Source: Rhabdophis nuchalis
Lineage: Eukaryota > Chordata > Lepidosauria > Squamata > Natricidae
DNA length: 64,000 nucleotides
Direction: 5' to 3'
Assembly: GCA_039707465.1 (NCBI GenBank)
Contig: CM077647.1
Location: 172,048,663-172,112,662, forward strand
The translations under genes and the position numbers were made by a program. This document shows positions 19,876-30,082 of this stretch, piece by piece; position 1 is the stretch's first letter, and every line of letters starts with the position of its first letter. Below the pieces are notes generated by a model, which saw only the letters and a list, made by a program, of their open reading frames with translations, was not told where the DNA came from and did no database searches.

Positions 19876-20043
19876 GTCTTCCAATATTTGAGGGGCTGTC
19901 ACAGAGAGGAGGTGTGGCCAAGCTCTTTTCCAAAACACCTGAATGCCAGACAAGGAATAATGGATAGAAACTGACCAAGGAGAGATTCAACCTAGAAATA
20001 AGGAGGAACTTTCTGACAGTGAGAACAACCAACCAATGGAACA

Positions 20044-20757
20044 GTTTGACACACCTGGTATAGAAGGTACCTTGCTCAATAGTAGTAACTGTGAGAGGGA
20101 TCTTGGAATCCTAGTGGATAATCACTTAAATAGAAGCCAGCCATGTGCAGCAGCTGCCAAAAAAGCCAACACAGTTTTAGGCTGCATAAACAGAGGGATA
20201 TAATCAAGATCACGTGAAGTGTTAATACCACTTTATAATGCCTTGGTAAGGCCACACCTGGAATACTGCATCCAGTTTTGGTTACCACACTACAAAAAAG
20301 ATGCTGAGACTCTAGAAAAAGTGAAGAGAAGAACAACCAGGATGATTAGGTGACTGGAGACTAAAATATATGAAGGACAATTACAGGAACTGGGCATGCC
20401 TAATCTAGTGAAGAGCAGGTCCAGGGGAAACATGAAAGCAGTGTTCCAATATTTGAGGGGCTGTCACACAGAGGAGGGGGTCAAGCTATTTTCCAAAACA
20501 CCTGAATGCCAGACAAGGAATAATGGATGGAAATTGACCATGGAGAGATTCAAACTAGAAATAGGGAGGAACTTTCTGACAGTGAGAACAACCAACCAAT
20601 GGAACAGAAGTTGCCTTCAGAAGTTTTGGGAGCTTCATCACTTGAGATTTCAAGAAGAAATTGGAGACACATTTGTCAGAAATGGTGTAGGGTCTCCTGC
20701 TTGAGTGGAGGGTTGGACTAGATGACCTATAAAATCCCTTCTAAATCTGTTAAACTG
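20044..20757 (+). mobile_element. CR1 LINE, 5'-truncated, tandem copy
   Basis: It starts with TTTGACACACCTGG, the end of the same hAT MITE seen at 18308. It then runs through CR1 ORF2 to the CR1 end GTTGGACTAGATGACC. This implies a local duplication of MITE end plus CR1 before the L2 at 18440 inserted. Confidence 0.85.
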
Positions 20758-21005
20758 TAATCTGTGTTCTCCAAAGCATTTGAGGGCAGGACAAGAAGCA
20801 ATGGGTGAAAACTAATCAAGAAGAGAAGCAACCCAGACTCAAGGAGAAATTTCCTAACAATTCTGTGGAACCTTCAAGTTTTGAATGTTCCAACATGGAG
20901 GTTTTTAAGGAGAGATTGGGCAACCATTTGTCTGAAATGATATAAAGTTTCCTGGCAGAAGACCAGAAGACCTCCAAGGTTGCTTCCAACTCTGTCATTC
21001 TGAAT
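20758..21005 (+). mobile_element. CR1 LINE 3' fragment
   Basis: GGACAAGAAGCAATGGGTG through GAAGACCTCCAAGGTTGC is the 3' end of CR1, without the pentamer tail. Confidence 0.75.
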
Positions 21006-21665
21006 AGTTTTAGAATAACCAGTAGAGGGCGACAAAGACCAGACCAAGCCCCAGAGAACCCAATTATTTCAAAATACGTTCCTCATTTTCTAGCACACTA
21101 ATATAGTTAACAAAGTGATGGCGAAGCAATTTCCTCAATGAGATCTGGAGGCATGCCATTGTTTTTCTTTCTTTTGCCTTGCATCCTTTGCAAGGTAGTT
21201 AAGATTCAGCGCAGTTTGGTGAACTGGAAAATCTCACCACTGGCCCCCCAGTTTCTGCCTGTTTTTCAGGCCATTTTTGACCTACAAAACAGTCCAAAAC
21301 CCACCTGAAAATGGCCTTAAAAACAGGTGGTGGCAGAACCAGTCAGTGGTGGGATTAACCCCAACCAGCTGAAGTGTGATGAGTGACGTCACCCACCTAG
21401 TCACATGACCACTGGGTAGGCCACACCTACCCAACCAGAGAACCGATTGTTAAGTTATTTAAGTCCCACCAGTGATTCTAACATCTGAGCCACTGTGGCT
21501 CTTCATTGTCCAACGTCTTACTGAAATCTAAGCATATTATGTCCACAGCATTTCCCTGGTCTACTAATTTAATCAGTTTGTGAAAGAATGAGCAAAGATT
21601 GGTTTTGCATGATCAATTTTTAGCTGTTTAATTAAACTTTTAATTTTGAAATTAAAATTTATTTA
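21006..21665. mobile_element. Unassigned sequence with a hAT-like MITE at 21344-21474
   Basis: CAGTGGTGGGATTA near 21344 and TAAGTCCCACCAGTG ending about 21474 form an inverted repeat around a GTGACGTCACCCACC core. A related piece lies at about 21205-21345. Flanks are unassigned. Confidence 0.5.
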
Positions 21666-21797
21666 ATTTTTCTTCTCTTCCCTTCCCTTCCCTTCTCCCC
21701 TCCCCTCCCCTCCTATCTCTCTATCCCCCTCCATCTCTCTTTTTTCTCTCTGTCTCTCTCTCTGTCTGTCTCCCTCTCTCTTATCTGCCTACCTATC

Positions 21798-21888
<91 letters not shown>

Positions 21889-21893
21889 ATCTG

Positions 21894-21985
<92 letters not shown>

Positions 21986-21992
21986 ATCTGTT

Positions 21993-22040
<48 letters not shown>

Positions 22041-22045
22041 ATCTG

Positions 22046-22105
<60 letters not shown>

Positions 22106-22480
22106 ATCATCATCATCATCATCATCATCTGTATCTATCTATCAATCTCTGTCTGTTTGTCTGTCTGTTTGTCTGTCTGCCCATCTGCCTACCTACCTAC
22201 CTACCTACCTACCTACCTACCTACCTACCTACCTACCTACCTACCTACCTACCTACCATTTATGTCCATCCGTCCGTCCGTCCATCCATCCATCCATCCA
22301 TCCATCCATCCATCCATCCATCCATCCATCCATCCATCATCCTATCTTATCCTATCCTATCCTATCCTATCCTATCCTATCCTATCCTATCCTATCCTAT
22401 CATCTATTTATCATCTCTCTCTCTCTCCCTCCCTCCCTCTATCTCTCTATCTCTCTATCCATCATCTCTACTGCTCTATC
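21666..22480. repeat. Compound microsatellite, about 0.8 kb
   Basis: In order: (CCCTT)n and (CT)n; (TATC)n from about 21800 to 22105 with CATCTGTAT interruptions; (CAT)n; (TGTC)n; (CTAC)n 22182-22257; (CCAT)n 22270-22337; (CTATC)n 22340-22400; then (CT)n. TATC is the complement of GATA, the Bkm motif of snakes. Confidence 0.95.
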
Positions 22481-23043
22481 TGCATGTGTATGTTATTTTT
22501 TTCCCACCAGATGGCAGCATTTGCACAAGTCTATTCCAGCTTGGAAGGTAAAATGGGCTCAGTCTCTGTAGCCTTTGATAGGGAAGCTACCAAGAAACTA
22601 GATTGAGAAAGTAGAAAACATTTATGAATCAGAGGTTAGGGCGGAGGGGGGGGGGACAACGACAGTGACACACAACTTTTTTCCATATTAGGAAATCTGC
22701 CTAGGCAGACCAATGATTTCTTTGTGAGATATTTCTAAGTATTTTATTCTAGGGTGTTTTCCTCTGGCTTTTTCAGGTGGGGCAACGTACAAAATTTACA
22801 AAATTATTGCCTATTCTGAAAAAGTCGGAATGAGAAGATTTATACCTGTGGTTTGTATTTCTCTCACAATCCCTTTTCCATGAACTGTGAGAGAGAGAAG
22901 GAAAGGGATGATTACATTTAATAATGACAGGTGTATGTGTGGGAAATGAAGATTCTGCCCCTTTAGACTCTTAAAAAGATATTGAAACTTCTGACACCAA
23001 CATAACATGAATTACATTTGCCAAGACCATCCAGAGAATATTC
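22481..23043. other. Unassigned sequence
   Basis: Contains a G-run (about 22645) and no recognised element or gene. A short frame beginning MAAFAQVYSSLEGKMGSVSV was noted, but nothing supports it as coding. Confidence 0.4.
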
Positions 23044-23484
23044 ATCTAGAGCAGGGATGTCAAACTTGATTTAATTGAGGGCCCCATTACTGTTGTGTTC
23101 AGGGGTGAAATTAAAGCAGATTCTGACAGGTTCTGGAGAACCGGTAGCAGAAATTTTGAGTAGTTCGGAGAACCAGCAAATACCACCTCTGGCTGGGCCC
23201 AGAGTAGGTTGGGAATGAAGATTTTGCAATATCCTTCCCCCCGGACTGGGGAGGGAATGGAGATTTTGCAGTATCTTTCCCCTGCCATGCCCACCAAGTC
23301 TTGCCCACAGAACCAGCAGTAAAAAAAATTGAATTTCACCGCTGGTTGTGTTTGACCTTGGGGGCAGGGGTGGGCATGGCTGGGGTAAGCATGGCCAAGG
23401 TAGACATGGACAGCTTGATGTCACTCGTATTGGAGGCACCTTTGGTGGTCAAGACTTCCCTCAGATCCTCACTCTCATTATAAC

Positions 23485-23559
23485 CTTCCTTCCTTCCTTC
23501 CTTCCTTCCTTCCTTCCTTCCTTCCTTCCTTCCTTCCTTCCTTCCTTCCTTCCTTCCTT

Positions 23560-23618
<59 letters not shown>
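23485..23618. repeat. (CCTT)n followed by (CCAG)n
   Basis: About 19 CCTT units switch sharply to about 14 CCAG units at about 23560. A degenerate pyrimidine tract continues to about 23830. The frames across it are repeat shadows. Confidence 0.95.
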
Positions 23619-23622
<4 letters not shown>

Positions 23623-24116
23623 TCCTTCTCTCCTTCTTCCTTCCCTTTTCTTCTTTTTCCTTCCCTCTTCAGTCTCCTTTTTTCTTCCTTCCCCTCTTTC
23701 CTTCTTTTTCGTTGCTCTCTTCCCCGCTTTCCTTTTTTTTTCTTTGTCTTTCCTCCTTCCCTCTCTCCTTTCCTGTCCCTTCTTCCATGCTCAGAGGCAA
23801 AAGGTTTCTCCTTTTGTTTTCCGTTTCTTTTGATAGCCCTCTGCCAGTGGAAATGGAGCTGGGGCAACATTTTTGGCCTCCTGCAGCGGGGTGGGCGGGA
23901 CCAGTTCAACATCACTCATGTTGAACTCACCTGTGCCAGCCCAAACACTCTGAGAGTGAAAATGGCGCTCGGGAGGCTGCACACAGCTTTCCTTAGCTCC
24001 GTTTTTGCTGGCAGAGGCACTGTGGGCCAGACCTGTACTGTTTTCAGGGCAGCCCCGCAGGCCAGATCTAAGCACCCCGTGGTGTCAGCTTGTAAAGCAT
24101 CTACATGGATACTATC

Positions 24117-24462
24117 AATACAATAATACAATACAATACAATACAATAGCAGAGTTGGAAGGGACCTTGTAGGTCTTCTAGTCTAACCCCTTGCGTGGGC
24201 AGGAACCTTATACCATTTCAGACAAATGGCTATCTAACATCTTCTTAAAGACTTCCAGGGTTGGGGCATTCACAACTTCTGGAGCCAAGCTGTTCCAGAG
24301 GTTAATTGTTCTAACTGTCAGGAAATTTCTCCTTAGTTCTAAGTTGCTTCTCTCCTTGATTAGTTTCCGCCCATTGCTTCTTGTCCTGCCCCCAGGTGCC
24401 TTGGAGAATAGTTTGACTCCCTCTTCTTTGTGACACCCTCTGAGATATCGGAACACTGCTAT
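24117..24462 (-). mobile_element. CR1 LINE 3' end with (AATAC)n tail
   Basis: The tail (ATACA)n at 24117-24147 precedes GCAGAGTTGGAAGGGACCTT, the reverse complement of the CR1 3' end. The minus frame shows CR1 motifs ([20 protein letters not shown]). Confidence 0.85.
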
Positions 24463-24861
24463 ACACTGCTATCAAGCTGCCCTAGAGAAAAGAGGAGAAT
24501 TCCATGCATAGCTGTGGTCAGGGTGGAATTTCAAAGCTGTCCTGTGAATGTGCATGCCAAGATCCTACTCCTGGCGCTTGTTGGCTAATGCGATTTATGA
24601 CTTAGGCAGAGGGGAGGAGAGTCAGGGGTAAAGTTCAGACACCATTAAATGATTTTCAGTTTTGGCTCCACAGAAGTAATGCTACAATGTTGGTTCTAAT
24701 AAATGATCGGATTTCTTTTGAACTTTGTCTCAAGGTTCGTAAATTAATTAGGTCATCTTGTGGGAAGTTCACACGTGGATTGAATCTGGCCTGCGAGCAT
24801 TGAGTTTGACACCTGTGTTCTAGAGTGACAGACAAATTTCTGCATGGCTTTGAAAAATCAA

Positions 24862-25294
24862 GGACATACCGTCTCCTGCCCCATACATCTCTTCGGCCGA
24901 TCCGCTCCCACAGAGAGGGCCTTCTCAGGGTGCCGTCGGCCGGGCAATGCTGACTGGCGACACCCAGGGGAAGAGCCTTCTCTGTGGCGGGCCCTGCCCT
25001 TTGGAACGACCTACCCCCTGAATTGCGTACCATCTCGGACCTCCACCTCTTCCGCCAGTGTCTAAAGACACATCTTTTTCAGCAAGCCGGCCTAGCCTAA
25101 CCTCCCGTCGGGGCTATTTTAGATAGTTTTAAACTGGGGATTTTAATTTGGTTTTAGCATAGGATTGTAATTTAATATGTTTTTTTAATTTTGTATTTAT
25201 CGTTTTGTATGTTTTTTAAATTCCTGTGCGCCGCCCTGGGTCCTTCGTGGAGAAGGGTGGGATATAAATATGATTAAAATAAATAAAATAAATA
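24862..25294 (+). mobile_element. L2-like LINE 3' end
   Basis: C-terminal ORF2 remnant, 3' UTR, hairpin GCGCCGCCCTGGGTCC...GGTGGGATATAAATA and an (ATAAA)n tail. Confidence 0.88.
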
Positions 25295-25535
25295 CTTTCT
25301 CCCATTTGAACCTGTCAGCTGGAGCAGTTAAAATGGTGGACCGGGAGTTCATTCTTGCTGAATGATTGAGGGGGGGCTATCAATCTTTCGCAGCTGAGCC
25401 CACCTCACTGGGTTGGTGTTTGGGAACTGAAGTCAGAGAAGGCTTTGTGGAGACCATCTTGATCTGAACGAGAGGGACAGAACGGTAACAAGAGCAGAAG
25501 ACGAGGGCTTGGTTTATTTAATGGGGGAAACCAGA
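25295..25535. other. Unassigned sequence
   Basis: Nothing recognised. Confidence 0.4.
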
Positions 25536-25680
25536 TTCTTTTAACAACCATGTTATTGAATTCACAGCAGTGATTTGCTTAGCAACCGTGGCCAAAAGGA
25601 TTATAGAATTGGGTGCGACTCACTTAAAAAAACCCTTGCTTAGCAATTGTGGTCGTAAGTTGAGGACCATGTGGAATATC
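25536..25680 (-). mobile_element. Fragment of the TA-MITE that is full length at 46306
   Basis: GATTTGCTTAGCAACCGTGG...GGTCGTAAGTTGAGGACC matches the right-hand end of that element, reverse-complemented. Confidence 0.65.
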
Positions 25681-25722
25681 AGAAAACTATGAGAAACAGA
25701 CACATCTGGCCCTCACTTATTT

Positions 25723-25753
<31 letters not shown>

Positions 25754-26117
25754 TTTAATTTGTAAACCGCACCCTCTCCCCAAAGGGACTCGGGGCAGTG
25801 CACAGGAGATTAAAAAACATACAAACATAGAAACATTTATAAATATCTAAAATCAAATTAAACCAACTATATCCCTGTGCTAAAAACCTAAGATCCTTAA
25901 AAAAAACCTTAAAACCCAGTTAAAACAAATTTACATATTCAGACTAAGGCTGGAACGGTAGATCAGGCCAGGCCGGCCTGTTGGAAGAAGTGGGTCTTAA
26001 GCTTTTGATGGAAGGAGCGGAGGTCCGAAGTTGTTCTTAACTCGGGGGGGTAGGTCGTTCCAGAGAGTTGGGCCCACCACAGAGAAGGCCCTTCCCCTGG
26101 GCGTCGCCCGCTGGCAG
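25723..26117 (-). mobile_element. L2-like LINE 3' end with (AATC)n tail
   Basis: (AATC)n and ACCGCACCCTCTCCCCAAAG mark the 3' end. It interrupts a segment whose empty site is at about 13570-13576. Confidence 0.85.
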
Positions 26118-26417
26118 TGAAAGGCCCAGGTGGAGTGTCATCCTGAGTTTCTCATCTGCCTGAGCTTGCTAGCCATTGGAGCTAATGCGAAACTCTGCTT
26201 GCATTTGAACCTCAATGAGCGGTTGATCCAGTGGTATGATTGGCACCAGTTTGGTCCAATGGATCATTTGGTGTAAAGGAGGGCGAAGGCTGTTTTCCCT
26301 CTTTCTTCTCCCTGCTCCTCCTCCTTTCTTCATGCTGGCTGCTCTATTACGCATTTCTTCATTGCAGGACAGCGCAGCTCCCAGGATCCACTTTGTTGGG
26401 CCAGGGTGTATATGTGT

Positions 26418-26828
26418 CAGAGGTGTGTTCCTACTGGTTCGGACCGGTTCAGACGAATAGGTAGTAACTTGGCAGCCTAGGTTATTGGAACCTGTTATGA
26501 CCCAGGCCTGCCATGTCCATGAACTGGTTCTCCTACGGCAGTGTTATCTTGTTTTTTGGTTCTGCGCATGCACAGATTTTTTCCCCATTTTTTAAGGTTT
26601 TGTGCATGCGCAGAACTTATTATTCGCAAATGTACACGTGCGTCAAGTGCACGTTTGGTGTGTGTGCATGCGCAAAAAGTTTGCACACACCGAACAGCAA
26701 CCAACCAGCAGCAACCGACTCCTGCCCAGAAGTAAAAAAACCAGATGGCAGAACCAGTTCGGGGGGGTGGCCAGCCGCATTACTACCTACTTGGCTGAAC
26801 TGATCCAAAGCAGTAGGAACCCACCTCT

Positions 26829-26829
<1 letters not shown>
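26418..26829. mobile_element. hAT MITE
   Basis: Ends CAGAGGTGTGTTCCTACTGG and AGTAGGAACCCACCTCTG are inverted repeats. The interior contains several TGCGCATGCAC-like motifs. The right flank is (GT)n. Confidence 0.8.

Positions 26830-26866
<37 letters not shown>
26830..26866. repeat. (GT)n microsatellite at the hAT right end
   Basis: About 18 GT units directly abut the right terminus of the MITE. Confidence 0.95.
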
Positions 26867-26872
<6 letters not shown>

Positions 26873-27039
26873 TTAACAACCAGATCGCCCAAACCATTGT
26901 GAACTGGCTGAATCTCACCACTGGGGCAGGCCCTCATTGAGGTTCAAATGCAAGCAGAGTTTAGCAGCACAGTACAGCATCCAGGATCCACTTTGATAGT
27001 GGGGTAGGAAGGATAATTTAACATCTGGTTCGTCTAGGG

Positions 27040-27174
27040 CAGGGGTCTGCAAAGTTGGCTCTTTTAAGACTGGTGGACTTCAATTCCCAGAATTCCTCAG
27101 CCAGTCAGGCTGGCTGGGGAATTCTGGGAGGTGAAGTCCACCAGTCTTAAAAGAGCCAACTTTGCAGACCCCTG
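27040..27174. mobile_element. Palindromic hAT MITE
   Basis: CAGGGGTCTGCAAAGTTGGC...AATTCC and its reverse complement form nearly the whole element. The flanks GTCTAGGG and GCCCAGGG match 6/8. A sister copy is at 43624-43728. Confidence 0.9.
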
Positions 27175-27752
27175 GCCCAGGGTCAGGTTGGACCACGTCT
27201 CCCACAACAGCCCAGATGATCCTGGGTGAAGCAAATGTTAAATTATTTGAATCCCACTACTAACATAAACATTTGTACCCTACTGATGACCAGCTATTCA
27301 GTAAGGAAATGTAAAATCTACCAGGTCCTTCTTGCAGAATACAAATTGGCTATGTTCATTTTTCCTTAATCATCTCCCTGGATACCAACTTAATTAAAGT
27401 ACACTTTAATTAACCTCGAGAACTTTTTCCTGCCTTTGGAGACCTGAAGCTCGAAAGAATCCAAAAGAACCAAAGTTAATTGGTAAGCTTGGGAGTTAGA
27501 GGTAAAGTTTTAAGAGAAGGAAACAAACTTTTTGTTCCCTCTCTTGGTGTATTGGTAGAAATCGATAATTATAATGAGACTTCTGTGAATGGGGAATAAA
27601 GATAATGAGCATTTTATTTGGGTGAAATCAATTTGGATTTGAAAAAGGAGCTAGTTTGTTTGAAAGCAAAGCAGCTATGTCCTGTTTTGACCACCAGAGG
27701 GCAAATGCTTCACTGAAACTAGCAAAGAAGGCATCACATTAATATTATAATA
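27175..27752. other. Unassigned sequence
   Basis: No element ends or coding signal recognised. Confidence 0.4.
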
Positions 27753-28368
27753 CTAGCTGTACCCGGCCACGCGTTGCTGTGGCCCAGTCTGGTTAAATGG
27801 CCAACCAATCTGTGTGTAGATCTACACCTCCACACACAAACATGTACACACAACCACCGTATAACCCCCAACCCACCTACCTACTGTATTTCTCCCTCTC
27901 TATCTATCCCTCTACCTACCTACCTACCTACTGAATTTCTTCCTTTCTCCACCTACCTACCTACCTACCTACCTACCTACCTACCTACCTACCTACCTAC
28001 TGTATTTATCCCTCTCTCTCTCTATGGGCCACCTGGGAGTTTGCTATCCTCTGCCTTGTTTTGGCCCTTTTAGGCCTCCATACAGTGTGGAACTTTGGAG
28101 GCTTATTTGGTTGCTAAGGAAACAACTGTTGGAAATGTTGGAAGCAGCCAGGTGGGAGGAGCTACAGGGAGGTGAAAACCTGATAAGTGGGTACATTTTA
28201 TGTTTGTGTACCATGCACATGACACACATGTGCCAGGCACACAAAATGTATGTATGATTGCATCAGAAGTCCTTGGGAACATTGTGTGAAAGTTTGGTGT
28301 CGATCGGTGTAGTACTTTCTGAGATTAGTGGCTTTGCACAAACTATTTTACATTTTTATTTATATAGA
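27753..28368 (-). mobile_element. Non-autonomous Helitron, both ends present (copy 2)
   Basis: On the minus strand it begins TCTATATAAATAAAAATGTA (5' TC at 28368-28367) and ends with the hairpin GGCCACAGCAACGCGTGGCC and CTAG (27756-27753). A flanks the 5' end and T the 3' end, the AT insertion rule of Helitrons. The interior has (CTAC)n and one copy of the 80-bp unit amplified in copy 3. Confidence 0.88.
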
Positions 28369-28392
28369 TTATACTCTATTATGTTAATATCA

Positions 28393-28955
28393 TAACAGAG
28401 TAACAGAGTTGGAAGGGACCTTGGAGGTCTTCTAGTTCAGCCTCCTTCTCAAGCAGGAGACCCTACACCATTTCAGACAGATGGTTGTCCAATCTCTTCT
28501 TAAAAAGCTCCACTAGTGGAGCACCCACAACTTTTGAAGACAAGCCATTCTACTGATTAATTGTCCTTACTGTCAGGAAATTTCCTCCTTATTCCTAGGT
28601 TGGAGCTCTCCTTGATGAGTTTTCACCCATTGCTTCTTGTCCTGCCTTTAGGTGCTTTAGAGAATAGGTTGACCCTCTCTTCTCTTTGTTGTTAGTTGCG
28701 AAGTCATGTCCGACCCATCGCAACCCCATGGACAATGCTCAGCCTTTCTTACGGTCCAACCTTCACAGCCATGCATTCTCTTCTCTGTAGCCGATCCTTA
28801 GATATTAGAAGGCTGCTTTCGTGTCACCCCTAGTCCTTCTTTCCATTAAATTAGACAGACATACCCAGTTCCTGCAACCGTTCTTCATGTGTTTTTTAGC
28901 CTCCAGCCCCCTAATCATTTTTGTTGCTCTTCTCTGCACTCTTTCTAGAGTCTCA
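28393..28955 (-). mobile_element. CR1 LINE 3' end, containing a BovB piece
   Basis: CAGAGTTGGAAGGGACCTTG starts the CR1 3' end on the minus strand. CR1 continues on both sides of a BovB insertion and ends at TTTCTAGAGTCTC, where a purine tract begins. Confidence 0.85.
28688..28780 (-). mobile_element. Short BovB (RTE) LINE fragment inside CR1
   Basis: GTTGTTAGTTGCGAAGTCAT GTCCGACCCATCGC is the BovB 3' end, reverse-complemented. It is fused to an upstream BovB part (TACGGTCCAACCTTCACAGCC). TCTCTTCTCT lies on both sides as target duplication. Confidence 0.75.
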
Positions 28956-29545
28956 AAAGAGGGAGAGAAAAGGAGAGGGAGACGGGGAGAGAGAGGGGAA
29001 AGAGGGGGAGGGGGAGAGAGGGGGAGAAAAGGAGAGGGAGAGATTGGGGAGAGGGAGAGAAGGGAGAGAAGGGAGAAAGGGAGAGAGGGAAAAGAGGGGG
29101 AGGGGAGAGAGGGGGTGAAAGGGAGAGGGGTGAGAGGGATAGAGAGGGAGGGAGAAGGAGAGGGGTGAGAGGGATAGAGAGGGAGGGAGGAGAGAGGGGG
29201 AAGAGGGGGAGGGGAAGAGAGGGGGAGAAAGGGAGAGGGTGAGAGGGATAGAGAGGGAGGGAGAAGGAGAGGGGTGAGAGGGATAGAGAGGGAGGGAGGA
29301 GAAAGGGGGAAGAGGGGGAGAAAGGGAGAGGGAGAGAGGGGGAGGGAGGGAGAGTGGGGAGAAAAGGAGAGGGAAAGGGGAGAGAGAGGGGAAAGAGGGG
29401 GAGGGTAAGAGAGGAGAGAAAGGGAGAGGGGGAGAGGGGTGAGAGGGATAGAGAGGGAGGGAGAAGGAGAGGGGTGAGAGGGATAGAGAGGGAGGGAGGA
29501 GAAAAGGGGAAGAGGGAGAGGGAGAGGGAGAGAGAGGGAGAGAGG
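28956..29545. repeat. Polypurine tract, about 590 bp
   Basis: It is almost purely G and A on this strand, built from GGGAGA, GAGAGGGG and AGAGGGATAGAGAGGGAGGG modules. The last module recurs several times. Long frames here encode only Glu/Arg/Gly or Ser/Pro/Leu runs. Confidence 0.95.
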
Positions 29546-29722
29546 GGTGAGAGATAGGTCAAAAGAATGGGCAGGAATCAAGGCCCTTCCTTTTTTAAAT
29601 GCATCTTGCTTGAAAAAGGGAAAAAAGCTTCATTGAGATGGGGAGATAGCTTGGTGTAAAGTAGGGGTTGGCAACCTTAAACACGCCAAGAGTGTATGTT
29701 AACATTACATGTCTATGTAAAG

Positions 29723-30074
29723 CAGTGCTTCTCAATTATTTTCTGTCATGCCCCCCCCCTAGGAAGAAGAAAACATTTCGCGCCCCCCGCGCGACTGTAA
29801 ATAGTATCATTTGTCTATAAAATTGTTATAAGTACACCTCTGCATAACACTGTATCCTTATTAACGTATAAGAGAATAAAAAAAGAAAGAAATGTGGATC
29901 AATTTACAACAAAGAATAGCTTTATTAACTGTAGCAGAGAAGATTTAAAGTGCATTAGAAATTTTAAAAAAATTAAATCCTTAATTAAACTAAACTGCCG
30001 AGGTCAAACGCGCCCCCCTTTACGGAGCCTCGCGCCCCCCCTGGGGGGCCCGCCCCACTATTTGAGAAGCACTG
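29723..30074. mobile_element. hAT element, non-autonomous, perfect 8-bp target duplication
   Basis: Ends CAGTGCTTCTCAATTATTTT and CTATTTGAGAAGCACTG are inverted. ATGTAAAG flanks at 29715-29722 and 30075-30082. Both subterminal regions are rich in CGCGCCCCCC. The middle is AT-rich without a transposase frame. Confidence 0.92.
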
Positions 30075-30082
30075 ATGTAAAG

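Larger units (their letters stand above)
18117..20043 (+). mobile_element. CR1 LINE broken by three insertions
   Basis: CR1 pieces at 18117-18184, 18309-18439, 19583-19811 and 19876-20043 are collinear with the CR1 ORF2 C-terminal region. They are separated by a hAT MITE, an L2-like LINE and a 64-bp L2 tail. The neighbouring CR1 at 20044 gives the uninterrupted order for the last two gaps. Confidence 0.85.
23052..24817. mobile_element. hAT element, non-autonomous, with several nested insertions
   Basis: Ends CAGGGATGTCAAACTTGA and GAGTTTGACACCTGTG are inverted. The flanks ATCTAGAG (23044-23051) and TTCTAGAG (24818-24825) are a 7/8 target duplication. Interior hAT pieces (for example GGGGCAGGGGTGGGCATGGC near 23360 and CAGATCTAAGCACCCCGTGG near 24065) are separated by a small MITE (about 23104-23342), pyrimidine repeats and a CR1. 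Confidence 0.7.
26191..26961. repeat. 771-bp segment bounded by a perfect 29-bp inverted repeat
   Basis: AACTCTGCTTGCATTTGAAC CTCAATGAG at 26191-26219 recurs inverted at 26933-26961. Just inside lie diverged hAT-like ends (CCAGTGGTATGATTGG, and CTGAATCTCACCACTGG). A second hAT element is nested in the middle. Confidence 0.8.

Noticed and set aside
28805..29581. 258-codon Ser/Pro/Leu frame
   Set aside because: It is the shadow of the polypurine tract fused to a CR1 end.
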